In this document: in pieces, positions 1 to 13,100 of the stretch
Numbering within the stretch: position 1 is the first letter of the stretch
How the letters are laid out: each line of letters starts with the position of its first letter
NCBI GenBank assembly: GCA_030710605.1
Contig: CP092876.1
Span: forward strand, 90,070,906 to 90,134,905
Length of the DNA: 64,000 nt
From: Cordylochernes scorpioides
Lineage: Eukaryota > Arthropoda > Arachnida > Pseudoscorpiones > Chernetidae
Reading direction: 5' to 3'
Made by a program: the position numbers and the translations under genes
Notes under the pieces: model-generated
Databases searched by the model: none
What the model was told of the DNA's origin: nothing
Seen by the model: the letters and a program-made list of their open reading frames with translations, nothing else

Positions 1-220
1 ACTTAGAGGGTCACACATGTGAATGATATAAAATATTATAGGCATTTGAAAATTATCCACTTATTATATATTGTGAAGAAATTAATACGAGTGATTGGCC
101 ATATAAGATATTGTAAGGTAAAAAATAGCTTAAATAGATTGAATTGAAAGTTTAAAATAGATCTCTTATCTGTTGAAAAGTTTGAATAGCTCCATCTGTT
201 AGTGCCACATGTCCTAGGTG

Positions 221-267
221 TATAAAAGATGGCGTAGAATCCTGACTTGTACAGAACTTCCTTCAAG
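221..267 (+). promoter_or_regulatory. TATA box and short non-coding first exon
   Basis: TATAAAAG lies at 221-228. About 30 bases downstream, near 250, a short exon can be drawn that ends in CTTCAAG at 267, followed by the splice donor GTAAAC at 268. The next acceptor (CTGTAACAG) ends at 1046, directly before the ATG at 1047. The spacing suits a Pol II core promoter with a tiny 5' UTR exon. The transcription start is inferred. Confidence 0.55.
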
Positions 268-295
268 GTAAACTGCTCTGGTTCCTTTTCCTCTC

Positions 296-668
296 TTCTA
301 CTGGCTTCACATTTTACTCTCAGTTCTTCTACTGGCTTCTCCACATTTTACTCTCAGTTCTTCTACTGGTTTCTCCACATTTTACTCTCAGTTCTTCTAC
401 TGGCTTCTCCCCATTTTATTCTCAGTTATTTTACTGGCCTCTCCACATTTTACTCTCAGTTCTTCTACTGGCTTCTCCACATTTTACTCTCTGTTCTTCT
501 ACTGGCTTCTCCACATTTTAGCCTCAATTCTTCTAGTGGCTTCTCCACATTTTATTCTCAATTCTCCTACTGGCTTCTTCACATTTTACTCTCAGTTCTT
601 CTACTTGCTTCTCCACATTTTACTCTCAGTTCTTCTACTGGTTTCTCCACATTTTACTCTCAGTTATT
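296..668. repeat. 34-bp minisatellite in first intron
   Basis: About eleven tandem copies of a 34-bp unit (core CTTCTACTGGCTTCTCC, then ACATTTTACTCTCAGTT) with point differences. A 147-codon open frame across it exists only because the unit has no stops in that frame and shifts frame every copy. I read it as a minisatellite in the first intron of the peptide-precursor gene, not as a protein. Confidence 0.85.
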
Positions 669-1046
669 CTCTAACTCGAGTGTCAAGTAGATGGCTACAG
701 TTAATTCTTATAATTCCCTGATGTTCAATATGGAGAAATGAGGAGATAACTTTAAGAAGATATATGAATTTTAAACCCCCTATTTCTATTCGTTCTTATA
801 ATTTTATTATAATTTAAAACTCACCTTCCGACACCTTTTTCAATTTGCAATTTTATAAGGATTTTAAATATTTTGCACAGTATATTTTGTGATATTTTCT
901 ATAAATCTGCTTCATAAAAGGATTTTGATATTTTTATAGTATGAAATCGTGATACCATTTATTTAAACTCTAGAATTTTGTGGAATTCTCTCACTAATAT
1001 TTATATGTGTACTTTGAAATAAATCCTCATTGATTTTCTGTAACAG

Positions 1047-1113
1047 ATGAACAAGCTGATTTTTCTGACACTCTTTTTCTCTGCTGATGTCTTTTTGGCT
1101 TCCACAACTGAAG
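1047..1113 (+). CDS. exon: start codon and signal peptide
   Basis: The exon opens with ATG directly after a CTGTAACAG acceptor and ends at the donor GTGAGT. It encodes 22 residues plus one base: a Lys at position 3, a hydrophobic core LIFLTLFFSADVFLA, then STTE. Cleavage after FLA is plausible, which would leave a short STTE lead before the first peptide. Phase 1 at the 3' end. Confidence 0.8.
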
Positions 1114-4100
1114 GTGAGTAAAGTTCCGATTTATATCATATTACGCTTAGGCACCCCAGAACATAAATACTGATCTCATATTTTATTTTTGGATAATTTT
1201 ATAAAAGGATCGTAACACCCCTTTCGCAATAAGAAAAATAATGAAGAAACTTATTTTCTGTGAAAGGTTTTTCGATGATTTTATATAGCGCAATTTTCTT
1301 ATAATTTACTGGCCGAAGTGTCTTTTATTTGAAGAACTAAATCTCGAGAAGAGTTTTACCATATGGCCTTTTTTATCCAAGAAATACGGGCGCGAACTTT
1401 GCCTGAACATGAACAAGATGACTGGAAATGACCAGAATGGGCTGGAATGGAGATTAGACATGGAACTATGGGAGATTCCTTAGGCAATCTAGCCAGTGAA
1501 TCAATTGGGCATACAATTACTTTAAATTCTTCTTAATAATAACAACTATTATGTTCCTTACAATCCAAAAGGATTTCTCTTAATTTACAAATACTCGCGA
1601 AACACACAAAATCTACTTACAGAATAATTAAAAATTTATATATTTTTAATTTGTCTTCGTCAGATTTTCATATTTTTATTAACATATACAATTACTGGCA
1701 ATGTCATATTTATTCTCATTCTCTAACCAAGATCGAATTAATCCTCTGCTTTGTTTTTCAGTCAGATATTATAGGACCCCACCTCCTTTCATCGGCAGGT
1801 AATTTGAATATAAATATTTTTCAAAACTATTATAGACGCGTATGATTCTTTTTAAAAATAAACAATTTCTACTGCCCTTACTGCAATGGAAAATTAATGG
1901 GAAGACATTCCATTGCAGTAAGGACAATAGAAATTGTTTATTTTTAAAAAGAATCATACGCGTCTATAATAGTTTCGAATTTTGATAACAGATAGCGCGC
2001 TAATGCATCATAATAAATATTTTTAACTTATCTTAATGGTACTATATATATTTATACCAATTAATTCTGTTTTCCAAAACATATATATATTCAAAACAAA
2101 GAGCATTTGATTTAGATTACACAACATAATTTGATATTGAAACAATTTTAAAATTATAAATCTCTAAAATATTGGAACCTATTAATTTATCAAACCTCTC
2201 ACTTACTAATATATATACAGAAGTAAAATTCCATTCCTCTTGGTGCTATGAAAAGTTCATAAATTTATTTTAAAAATCCTGTGTGTGTTAAATTAATCAA
2301 AATTTGTTTTTAATTTTGCGACTGAACGTTGTATATGGCTTCAATGGATGCATTTTTCTTTATTTCACAATATCATTTCATTAATTCTCCTTCATGTTCT
2401 ATTCTATATATATTCATGTGTGATTTTTTGCAGAAGGAGTCTGGCAGAAGAACCTATGTCTGAAGACCTGGAATCTCCCATTGACTCTAATGCCGTCAAA
2501 AGTTTACAAGGAAGGTAAAACTCTCCTGAAACACCAAAATAATAATGAAATATAATGTATAAGCTGTTTGGTGTTTATATTTTTATAATTAAGAATGAGA
2601 TTCGTATAAATTGTTTATTAAACTTTATATGGATCTTTTTACATCATGTTGTTTACATTCTGCCTCTTTATTGTTCTTGTTTATGATTGTTAGCCAATCT
2701 TCTTCTGGCTGGTTCTCTGATGCTCACTCTTCTGCGTAGAGGTATAGGCAGCGCAGAGGTCTTCTTCTAAAATGAAGCGTGCTCTCCGAGCTCTAACTAT
2801 TGTGAAGTCACCAGTCTCACAAAGCTCAACTTAACACACATTTTATTTCCAAGCACACTATATATACAATCAAACACACACACGTGACCAGGCACTCCTG
2901 GTCAAATATGTGCTGAGAACATGTAAGAAAACATGTACGTATGTTTTCCCACGTGACGCAGCGGAGCGTGACCTTGCCTGCACGGGTGAGTCAGTTGTTG
3001 TTTTGAACTCTGTATGGATGGACATTAAAACATGGTGGCAGCGATAACTGGATAAAATACGAACCCGTTTATTGCAAAATATCGATTTTTGTGTACCTTG
3101 GAAGATAATTCAACATGGCTCAGATACAACCTCCAGAAACTTTCGACTTCTCGACTCCCAACGAATGGCCCAAATGGAGGAAGAGATTCGAACGATACCT
3201 CGTGGTCAGTGGAATGAAGAAGAAAGAGGAGGCGGACAAGATCGATTTGTTCATGTACTTGATGGGTGACCGCGCGGATGATATATTCAGGACCTTCAAG
3301 TTCGAAAAGGAGGAAGAGGCAACGAAAATTGATTCCGTCCTCAAGGCGTTCGACAGCCACTTCTGTGTCAGGAAGAATATTATCTACGAACGTGCGAAAT
3401 TTAATTCAAGAATCCAAGAGGATCGGGAGCCAGTGGACGAATTCATCACTTCATTGTACAAATTGGCTGATAGTTGCGAATTTGAGGGTCTTCATGAGCA
3501 GTTGATCCGTGACCGAATAGTGGTTGGAGTGAGGGACAAAGCTTTATCTGAAAGAATGCAGTTGGACAGCGAACTGACTTTAGAAAAGGCGGTGAAAATG
3601 GTTCGACAGCAGGAAGCCGTTCGACAGCAGCAAGTCGACCTGCAGCGTCCCCTCAACAAGCCAAAAGGTCAATCAGGTGAAGTTCAACTCGAAGAAGCAA
3701 TCACCGAAACAACAACAGCAGCCTTCGAGGAAGAAGGAGAAGTCAGCCAAAACAAGATCACGATGTCCAAAGTGCGGAGGTTTCACCCACAGGGAAGGAC
3801 AGGCTTGCCGTGCTGAAGGACAGAAATGTAACCTGTGTTCAAAAACTGGCCATTTTGCAAATTGCTGCCCAGATAAGCAGGCGAAGACTGCGGAAGTCAA
3901 AGCTGTTTCTGAACTTGATGAAGAAATTGGTTTTCTCCTGGAGGTCTCAGCTGTGGAGGATTCATCTAATCTCGATGATGATGAAGGCGAGTGCAGGAGG
4001 CGATGAACAGCAGAAATCCAAGTGAACGGGAAACAGGTGAAGTTCAAGCTCGACTCCCAGGCGGATGTTACATGTGTTCCTCTGTGTCTCTTCAAGAAGA

Positions 4101-7100
4101 TAATGGGACAGCAACGACTAGTGGAAAGTGATATCAACATTAGAGCTGCTGAATTCTCCGAACTTCAGACTGTGGGTATGTTTATATCAACGCTGCGAAA
4201 TGGCAATTATGAAATCAAGGAGAAGATTTATGTCATTCGTCGTTTGAGTGAACCTCTTCTGAGTCGCCGGGCATGTGAGCTCTTGAACCTGGCGAGGCGG
4301 ATTGAAGTGGTTGCGACGAGAATTAACCCGATCAAGGAATTCCCTGAAGTATTTGAAGGACTGGGACAGATCGGAAACCCTTACGAAATCAAATTGAAAC
4401 CTGGAGCAAAACCATATGATGTGCATACTCCTCGACGGGTAACAATACCTTTGATGGAAAAGCTCAAAACAAGATTGGAAGAGCTCGACAAAGACGAGAT
4501 CTTGACGAAGATATTTGAAGCTCAACAAGAAGATACGACCCTGAAAGCAGTAGTCAACTACCTTGAGCAAGGCTGGCCAGATAAGAAGAAGATGTCACCG
4601 GCTCTTCTCTCTTATTGGCATGTCAAGGATGAATTCAGTGTTCAAAATGGACTACTGATGCGTAGCTGTCGTCTTGTTATTCCAGAAAGTATGAAACTGG
4701 AGATCCTATATTAGTTGCACGCTGGGCACTTCGGGATTACAAAAACAAGACTTCGCGCACGTGAGACGGTATGGTGGCCTGGGATTTCGGAAGAGATCGC
4801 GGAAACGGTCAGAAAGTGCAGTGTCTGTATCCAGGAAGCCGTCTCAAAACATGAACCTTTGATGCCAACCAACTTTCCGACACGACCGTGGCAAAAGATT
4901 GGAATGGATTTGTTCAAGTTCGAGAATAAGTGGTATCTAGTCGTCATTGACTATTATTCTCGATTTCCTGAAGTGGTTCAGCTGGATCGGCTCACAGCCA
5001 ATGTGGTGGTGCGTAGTTGCAAATCCATATTTGCCCGACATGGAGTACCAGAAACTGTTGTAAGCGATAATGGGACGCAATTCGGAGCTGCTCGTGAGTT
5101 TGCAAATTTCGCAAGGCAGAACGGATTCACACATGTCACTTCAAGTCCTCGATTCCCGCAGAGCAATGGGATGGCAGAAGCAGGTGTGAAAATTGCTAAG
5201 TTGATCTTCAAGAAAAATCAAGACCCATCGCTTGGACTCCTGGAGTATCGATCGACCCCTTTGGAGAACGGTTACAGCCCTGCTGAGCTTCTCATGGGAC
5301 GTAAACTCCGAAAGACCTTGCCAATTGCACCAGAGAATCTTAATCCAAAGTTGGTGGACTCTCAGACCCTGAAAAGAAAGGAGGGGAGAAGGAGAAAGGA
5401 TATGAAATCCAGATATGATCGACGCTGCGGAGCTACGGACATGGAGGAGCTATCCGAAGGTGACACGGTTTGGATTACAGATATGCGAACCTGGGGGATT
5501 GTAAAGCAGAAAGCATCGACACCAAGGTCATATATGGTTGATACTCCAGTTGGGACTTTACGTCGAAACAGGTTCCATCTACGAAAAGGAGTTACAGTGC
5601 AATATCCAGCCGACCCATCGACGCCGACCTTTTCGGGGAAGGAACTGGTTGATAATGAAAATACCCCAGTTGTGGATTATCCCTCTAACGACTCAGAAGA
5701 CGGCCAGATAAGAACCCGGAGTGGACGAATTGTTAAACCAGTGGTTCGCCTTCATTATTAATTATATTATGCATTTAAAGTTTGTAATGTATATATATAT
5801 ATTTCAAGTCTTAAAAAGGGGGATGTGCTGAGAACATGTAAGAAAACATGTACGTATGTTTTCCCACGTGACGCAGCGGAGCGTGACCTTGCCTGCACGG
5901 GTGAGTCAGTTGTTGTTTTGAACTCTGTATGGATGGACATTAAAACAAAATATAATAAAACATTTACACAGAGTAACAATCAAAATAAACTCTAACATTC
6001 CTCCCCGAGTTGATGGGTCACATCAAGTTCCGGAGGGGCCACCGGAAGCAGCACCAGCTTCACCAAGGGTCTTCGGAGCACTCCAACCGATGTCCGCACC
6101 GAAACAACCCGTACCAGGCCGTCCTTCCCAGGATGTGTCTCCACCACTCTGCCCATAAGCCACCTTGCAGGGGGCATTCTTTCCTCTTTTATCAATACTA
6201 ACGTATTGATGTCGACATTGGGAGAGATGGTCTTCCACTTATTGCGCTGTTGCAATCCATTCAAGTAGTCTTTGACCATCTTTTCCACAGATGTTGCATG
6301 ACCCTCTGAACCAACTGTCATCTTGTTAGGAGATGATTCTTTATCAATAATATGTCATCTTCCGGGACACAAGAGGATGGCTCAGCAAGCAAGAAATGGG
6401 CGGGAGTTACTACCCCTTGATCATTATATAGCCGAGTGCAATGTCCTCTTCGCGCTACAATCGCTTAAAGGCCGACATGAAGGTGGGTGTAGATGCATCT
6501 GTGACCAATTCAAGATGTACTGCTCGGGTCACAAAGCACACAAATAGACAGATGTAGCCTTTTTCAGTCTTTCGGCCTCTACCCTTGGACATTCGAAGGT
6601 TCACAGGTCCAGCATAATCTACACCACTGATTGAGAGGGGTTTACCCGGTGTTAATCTCTCCTTGGGTAAATCGCTCATTAGCTGGCCTTGAGTGACGCG
6701 ATTGTATCGACAGCATGTCACGCACTCTCGAATGCATCTTTTCACCTGATCTTTTGCTCTCAGCATCCAATACTTCTGTCTCAATGTGGACAGCATCAGG
6801 TGCACACTTCCGTGCATAGTCCGCATATGAACCGCTTGAACAATCATCTGAGCCACCTTTCCTGATGAAGGCAATAGCGCAGGATGTTTTCGTTCATATG
6901 TCATAGATGGAGCCCATTTCAATCTACCGCCGACTCCAAGGATTCCTTGATCGTCGAGGAACGGTGTTAAACCATAAATCTTGCTTGTGCGCCTTACTGA
7001 TCCTAAAGTGGTCAAACTTCTTATTTCTTCCCTGAAATGCTGGTACTGAATTGCTTGAAGTATTCCCCTATGAGCATTTCTCAGTTCGGCTGGGGTTAAG

Positions 7101-10100
7101 TGCGACTGATATCGCTCCGCAATGTAGCGGCAATTATGGCAATAACGCAATATCCAGGCCACTTTTCGGATATACCCATTAAAGGTTGAGCTCATCTCTC
7201 CGATAGCCACCAAGAAAGGTGTTTCACTGATGGCATGAATACTCAGGAGCTCAGTTTGACTTTGGTGCTCAAACATAGGAGGCATTCTAGGCCATTCTGT
7301 TGATTCCGCTGATAACCAGGTAAGTCCTGTCCACCAGATGGAAGACTGTTTCAGCTCGGACCCCAGAATTCCTCGCGAGGCAATATCCGCTGGATTATCT
7401 CCTGTGGGAACATAGCGCCACTCCCTGACTTGTGGAAAACTCTGAGTTCTTAACCAACTCAAGACTATGGTAGAATCGGACCAACAGGTAGCACTCTCCA
7501 GTTTGATATTAAATTCTTCCATTATATATTTCACTAGTCTGGTCAGCAGAAGAGCTGCGCACAATTCTAAGCGTGGAATTGACATCTTCCGCATGGGAGC
7601 CAACTTAGTCTTTGATGCCAACAGTCTTACACTGACTCCATCATCAGTGGGAATTCTTATGTAAACAGCTGCCGCATAGGCGTCTTCAGAGTCATCACCG
7701 AATCCATGCAATTTTACTCCCTGGGTATTCCTTCCGAGACCCAACCATCGGGGTATTCTCAAACTTCCTATGAAAATTAGTCCATGTTTCAATCAATGAT
7801 TCATCCATCGGATCATCCCAATGTAATCCCGTTATCCACAACCTTTACCATTATTTTTCCTGTTACAAGGACAGGTGCCAACCATCTTAAGGGATCTTCT
7901 AACTTGGCGATGAAGGAAAGCATTTCGCGTTTGGTAATCACCGATGTCTTTTCCAACGACTGAACGCCATATAGGAAACAGTCTTCACTTTGGATCCATC
8001 CCAAACCCAATGTCCTTATAACATTGGACTGTTCAAATGTAATCTTTTGTGCGCAAATGTTCTCTCGCAATGTTGCCCAAAATCGTCAGATCAATTTCTT
8101 TAGAATCTGTGGTTTCTAGGGCTTTGAAGGTGATTGAGGCCGGAGAGGGTTCGTTTCTTCCAGTGTCTTCCTCTTCCAAGTCTATGCTGGATTCTTCTTT
8201 CTTCATGCAAGGTATTTTGGAAGATATGGCTTTATGGCTCTTTGTTTGAGCTCTTACCTCTACATCGCTTGAAGCCCCCACTCCAGAACCCTCCACATCA
8301 AGAGGCTCTGAAGGTTGAGAATCTTCAATTGCAGACTTTTCGTCAGAATCTTCCACTGCAATTTCTGGAACCTCTTGAGAACCTTGAGCTTTACCTTTTG
8401 AAGAATCAGGATCTGATGCTGAGGCATCGTCTGCAGGCTTAGAGATATCGTCTGAAGGCTTAGAGGTATCGTCTGAAGGCCCAGAGGTATCGTCTGCAGG
8501 CCTAGAGCAGTCATGGGATTCTGAAATCTTCTTTAGAGATCTCAAACCACTCAATATAATAGTCCTATAATCTACCGGATTCGCAATCCTTTCCAGTTTA
8601 GCACTTTTACCAGACTTTTCTGGAGACTTATCTCCTAAATTAAGATTTTTCGCTGGAGTAGGCACTTGCCCCTTTGGAGAACTGGCCGGAGTATATAACA
8701 TTGGAGTTACCACAGTTCCAGAAACAGTTTCCTTCGATACAAGTTGCATTTTATTGTTTGGAAGATATTTGCCAATTGAACTTTTTTCTACTGGCTCTCT
8801 CTTCACATAGGTGATCTGGACAGTACAACCCTGTTTAGAAAGCGTTTTACTTTCTCCAACCTTTGCATCATCATTCAACTATTTCCTTTTCTTCCGGATT
8901 TTGAGGTACGGGGCACTTAATTAAAATCGTCTACAACGATTTCCCGCCCAAAAACCATCAGTTGTCCATCTTCTTCTTCCAAAGAAATCTGAGGTAGTCC
9001 CAATCATTCTCCTTAATGGCCATCAACCGGAAATATCTTCTCATGTCGGCCAAAACTCCGAATTTATTTTCCCGAAGTTTTATCCTTATCTCAGGGATTC
9101 CTCTCAATAGACTGGGTCTCCTCCTCAAATACCGCCTCAAGGCGAGTCCGCAGTTTCCTCGACAGGAAGCGTCGTCAAACACTGGCGGTATAGGCGTCGC
9201 TTTGGACCCACACTCAAATACAGGGCGATCGGGAAAATAGCATCCCTTTACTTTAAATTCCGCATCTCCAGTTTGTCTTGCTTCCACCAATTTCCTCGAT
9301 GATGGAACTCTGACAACTCTTTCCTCAATATCATCAATGGACTCAGTTTCACCATCTGAAATCTCCACTTGATCAGCGCCCTCAGCTACCGCTTTAGAAT
9401 TGCTCACCGATTCATAACCTTTAATTGCAGTTTTAGAATCCCCTACTCCATTGTCCTTGGTTTCAGCTTCCGAGTCTTTCCCATTCTCTAAATCTGCGTC
9501 CTGCTTTTCCGCCACCTTTGAATCGGTACCTTGTTCTGCATCTAGCCCTTCTGCACCTTTGAATCAGTGCCTTGTTCTGAATGTAGCAGCTTCACTTCTT
9601 CAGTGTTCTTTGAATCCATTCCTTGTTCCACATCCAGCCCTTTCTCTTCATCTGCTTCAACGGATTCTTTCTTAACTTCAGCCCTATGACTTTCGTCAAC
9701 TTCTACAACAGACCTTTTCTCGACTTGAGCCCTTTCACCGTCTTCAGCAAAATGCCTTTCTACAACTTGAGCCCTTTTACTTTCTTCAACGGCAATCTGC
9801 TTGGATGTCTCTTCTACCATTTGCTCGGATGATACCACAATCCCAGCATCTTCCTTAATAGAAGCTGGATCAACTCCTTTCATCAAGGTAATTCCTACAA
9901 ACCTTGGCTTCTCACTCATCCTGAATTCTAAACTGCTTCCATCGCAGATCTTCAAATCCAATTTGGGCAATCGGCAAACTCTTGTTCCAGGCAGCGAGCC
10001 CTTTTCTGAACTAGCACCATGGAGGGCTTCCGTATTTTTCGTCAGAGAGTTGAGGAAAATAATTTATTTCATTTTCAAGATCTATCCACTTCCCATAATA

Positions 10101-13100
10101 ATGGATCAACTTATCTTCATCCTGAAGATTTGCCATATACTTTTCGATGAGTTTATAGCTCGTTCTTATCATATTTTCAGAAGGAGTTTCTTCATCCAAC
10201 TCCGCTTCTGCCTTTTTAATCAACTTAGAAATAGTCGTTCTTTGAACGGCTCTACTTCTTATTGGCGCTTCATTTTCTAGACTTGCTTTTGTTCTTAACT
10301 TGACGTAACTTAACGCACTATACCTCCGTTTTATCTTTTGAATCCAATTTGCAAAACTTTCTAAAAGCCTCGTTTACATAAATTATTTTGATATAATCTT
10401 ACTTAAATTTGCATAGGCCTTTTTTCTTGATTCTCTTAATATCAACAAATTGAATTTACGAATTTTAAACCTCTAACTTCCAATCAAGATTGACTTCTAC
10501 TAAATCCTGTAACTATAATCTTGTAGCCTTAATCCGCTCGAGGGACCAATATGTTAGCCAATCTTCTTCTGGCTGGTTCTCTGATGCTCACTCTTCTGCG
10601 TAGAGGTATAGGCAGCGCAGAGGTCTTCTTCTAAAATGAAGCGTGCTCTCCGAGCTCTAACTATTGTGAAGTCACCAGTCTCACAAAGCTCAACTTAACA
10701 CACATTTTATTTCCAAGCATACTATATATACAATCAAACACACACACGTGACCAGGCACTCCTGGTCAAATATAATAAAACATTTACACAGAGTAACAAT
10801 CAAAATAAACTCTAACAATGATGATGATATATTTTTATTCACAGATTAATAGGATATATATATATACTAGCTGAATGACCCGGGCAACGCCCGGTTTCCC
10901 CCCCCCCCCCCCCCCCCCCCTCCCCGTTTAAATGCTTTTATTCAAATACTATTCGTTACAATTATAAATTGGCGCCGTGGATGTCATTCTTGTGAAACGT
11001 CCCGCTCTAAACTCTGTGTCTGAGAAGCGATATTTTTATAAAAAAATAATCTGGCTTTGTGTCTTCTGCTCGAATGAATGTTTTTCTGATAGAATTTTGT
11101 TCCTGCATACTAAAAATGAACTAGCTTTACCCGTGGTCTCTGCTTTTTGGAATTTTTCCGGATATAATTTTGTATTTGATAATCAAATATGATACAGCAA
11201 TTTTGTCATAATCATTTTCTGACTAAAAAAAAACAACTATTTTTGCCCAGAACCTGTCAATTTCAATTTTTCTTGGCTAAAAATGCGACAAATATTTCTT
11301 CCATATTTTTTTCTATGTCTTAAAACACGTTTTACATGTACATTAGGTCAGCTGATATTACCTCCCATCTTCACCGCTAGAGGCGCTGCTTGCGAGCGAA
11401 AGAGCAAATTTGCAACTCAAATTTGCAAATAACTCGAAGAATATTCGGGATAGGGACCTGAAATATTCAATATAAGTTTTTCCAGATTCTAATATACATA
11501 CTGCTAAAATTTCAGTCATATTAGTTACGTATTTTACGTATATTACGTAAAAGCATTCCATTCACAAAAGCAAACGGTGACCAAATTGATGACTCTGATA
11601 CTTGTATATTTTAATAATAATAATATAGATGAGTTTTAAAAATTGTAAAAAAAATGCATCGGCCGATAATCAAACCTGTGCCGCCTGCGTGGCAGGTGAG
11701 CATTCTACCACTGAACCACCGATGCTTATAAGAAATGGCCATATTTGGGTATTTATTCCATTCACAAAAGCAAACGGTGACAGAATTGTTGATTGATGAC
11801 TCTGATACTTGTATATTTTAATATATTCAAAACAAAGAGCATTTGATTTAGATTACACAACATAATTTGATATTGAAACAATTTTAAATTTATAAATCTC
11901 TAAAATATTGGAACCTATTAAGTTATCAAACCTCTCACTTACTAGAAAATGTACAAAAGGAAAATTCCATTCCTCTTGGTGCTATGAAAAGTTCATAAAT
12001 TTATTTTAATAATCCTGGGTGTGTTAAATTAATCAAAAATTGTTTTTAATTTTGCAACTGAACGTTGTATATGGCTTCAATGGATGCATTTTTCTTTATT
12101 TCACAATATTATTTCATTAATTCTCCTTCATATTCTATTCTATATATACTCATGTGTGAATTTTTGCAGAAGGAGTCTGGCAGAAGAACCTATGTCTGAA
12201 TACCTGGAATCTCCCATTGACTCTAATGCCGTCAAAAGTTTACAAGGAAGGTAAAACTCTCCTGAAACACCAAAATAATAATGAAATATAATGTATAAGC
12301 TGTTTGGTGCATATATTTTCATAATTAAGAATGAGATTTGTATAAATTGTTTATTAAACTTTATATGAATCTTTTTACATCATGTTGTTTAAATTCTGCC
12401 TCTTTATTGTTCTTGTTTATGATGATGATATATTTTTATTCACAGATTAATAGGATATATATATACTAGCCGAAAGACCCGGGCAACGCCCGGTTTTTCC
12501 CCGTTTAAATGCTTTTATTCAAATACTATTCGTTACAATTATAAATTGGCGCCGTGGATGTCATTCTTGTGAAACGTCCTGCTCCAAACTCTGTGTCTGA
12601 GAAGCGATATTTTTATAAAGAAATGATCTGGCTTTGTGTCTTCTGCTCGAATGAATGTTTTTTTGTTAGAATTTTGTTCCTGCATACTAAAAATGAACTA
12701 GCTTTACCTGTGGTCTCTGCTTTTTGGAATTTTTCTGGATATAATTTTTTATCTGATAATCAAATATGATACAGCAATATTGTCATAATCATTTTCTGAC
12801 TAAAAAAAACAACTATTTTTGCCCAGAACCTGCCAATTTCAAATTTTCTTGGCTAAAAATGCGACAAATATTTCTTCCATATTTTTTTCTATGTCTTAAA
12901 ACACGTTTTACATGTACATTAAGTCAGCTGATATTACCTCCCATCTTCACCGCTAGAGGCGCTGCTTGCGAGCGAAAGAGCAAATTTGCAACTCAAATTT
13001 CCAAATAACTCGAAGAATATTCGGGATAGGGACCTGAAATATTCAATATAAGTTTTTCCAGATTCTACTATACATACTGCTAAAATTTCATTCATATTAG

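Larger units (their letters stand above)
2909..5947 (+). mobile_element. Mag-like Ty3/gypsy element without reverse transcriptase
   Basis: Two identical 124-bp LTRs (2909-3032 and 5824-5947, TGTGCTG...TTAAAACA) enclose a 2.8-kb interior. The 5-bp target duplication AAATA is at 2904-2908 and 5948-5952. A purine tract AAAAAGGGGGA precedes the right LTR; TGGTGGCAGCG follows the left one and may be the primer site. The interior encodes Gag, protease and integrase, but the reverse transcriptase and RNase H are missing. Identical LTRs imply recent movement, presumably with enzymes supplied in trans. Confidence 0.9.
2688..5997 (-). repeat. BEL 3' LTR, split by a nested element
   Basis: LTR pieces are 2688-2908 and 5953-5997, the middle being the Mag-like element plus its target duplication. 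Rejoined it matches the intact LTR at 10552-10817 almost perfectly. Confidence 0.9.
2688..10817 (-). mobile_element. BEL/Pao LTR retrotransposon, broken, with nested element
   Basis: LTRs open TGTTAG and close CTAACA. A 5-bp target duplication ATGAT sits at 2683-2687 and 10818-10822, and the empty site is visible in the other array units (TTTATGATGATGAT). Coding remnants lie on the minus strand in the order gag, rearranged pol, RNase H, integrase. A polypurine tract (CGGGGAGGAA on the minus strand) abuts the LTR at 5998. The element sits in the intron after repeat exon 1, antisense to the gene. Its downstream LTR is split by a Mag-like element. Confidence 0.9.

Noticed and set aside
247..721. 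Open frames of 147 and 61 codons with Phe/Leu/Ser repeats
   Set aside because: They translate the 34-bp minisatellite; the repeat shifts frame each unit and there is no conserved protein signal.
10890..10925. Poly-C run as a functional G-quadruplex
   Set aside because: Unbroken C-run of uncertain length next to an element head; more likely a slippage tract.
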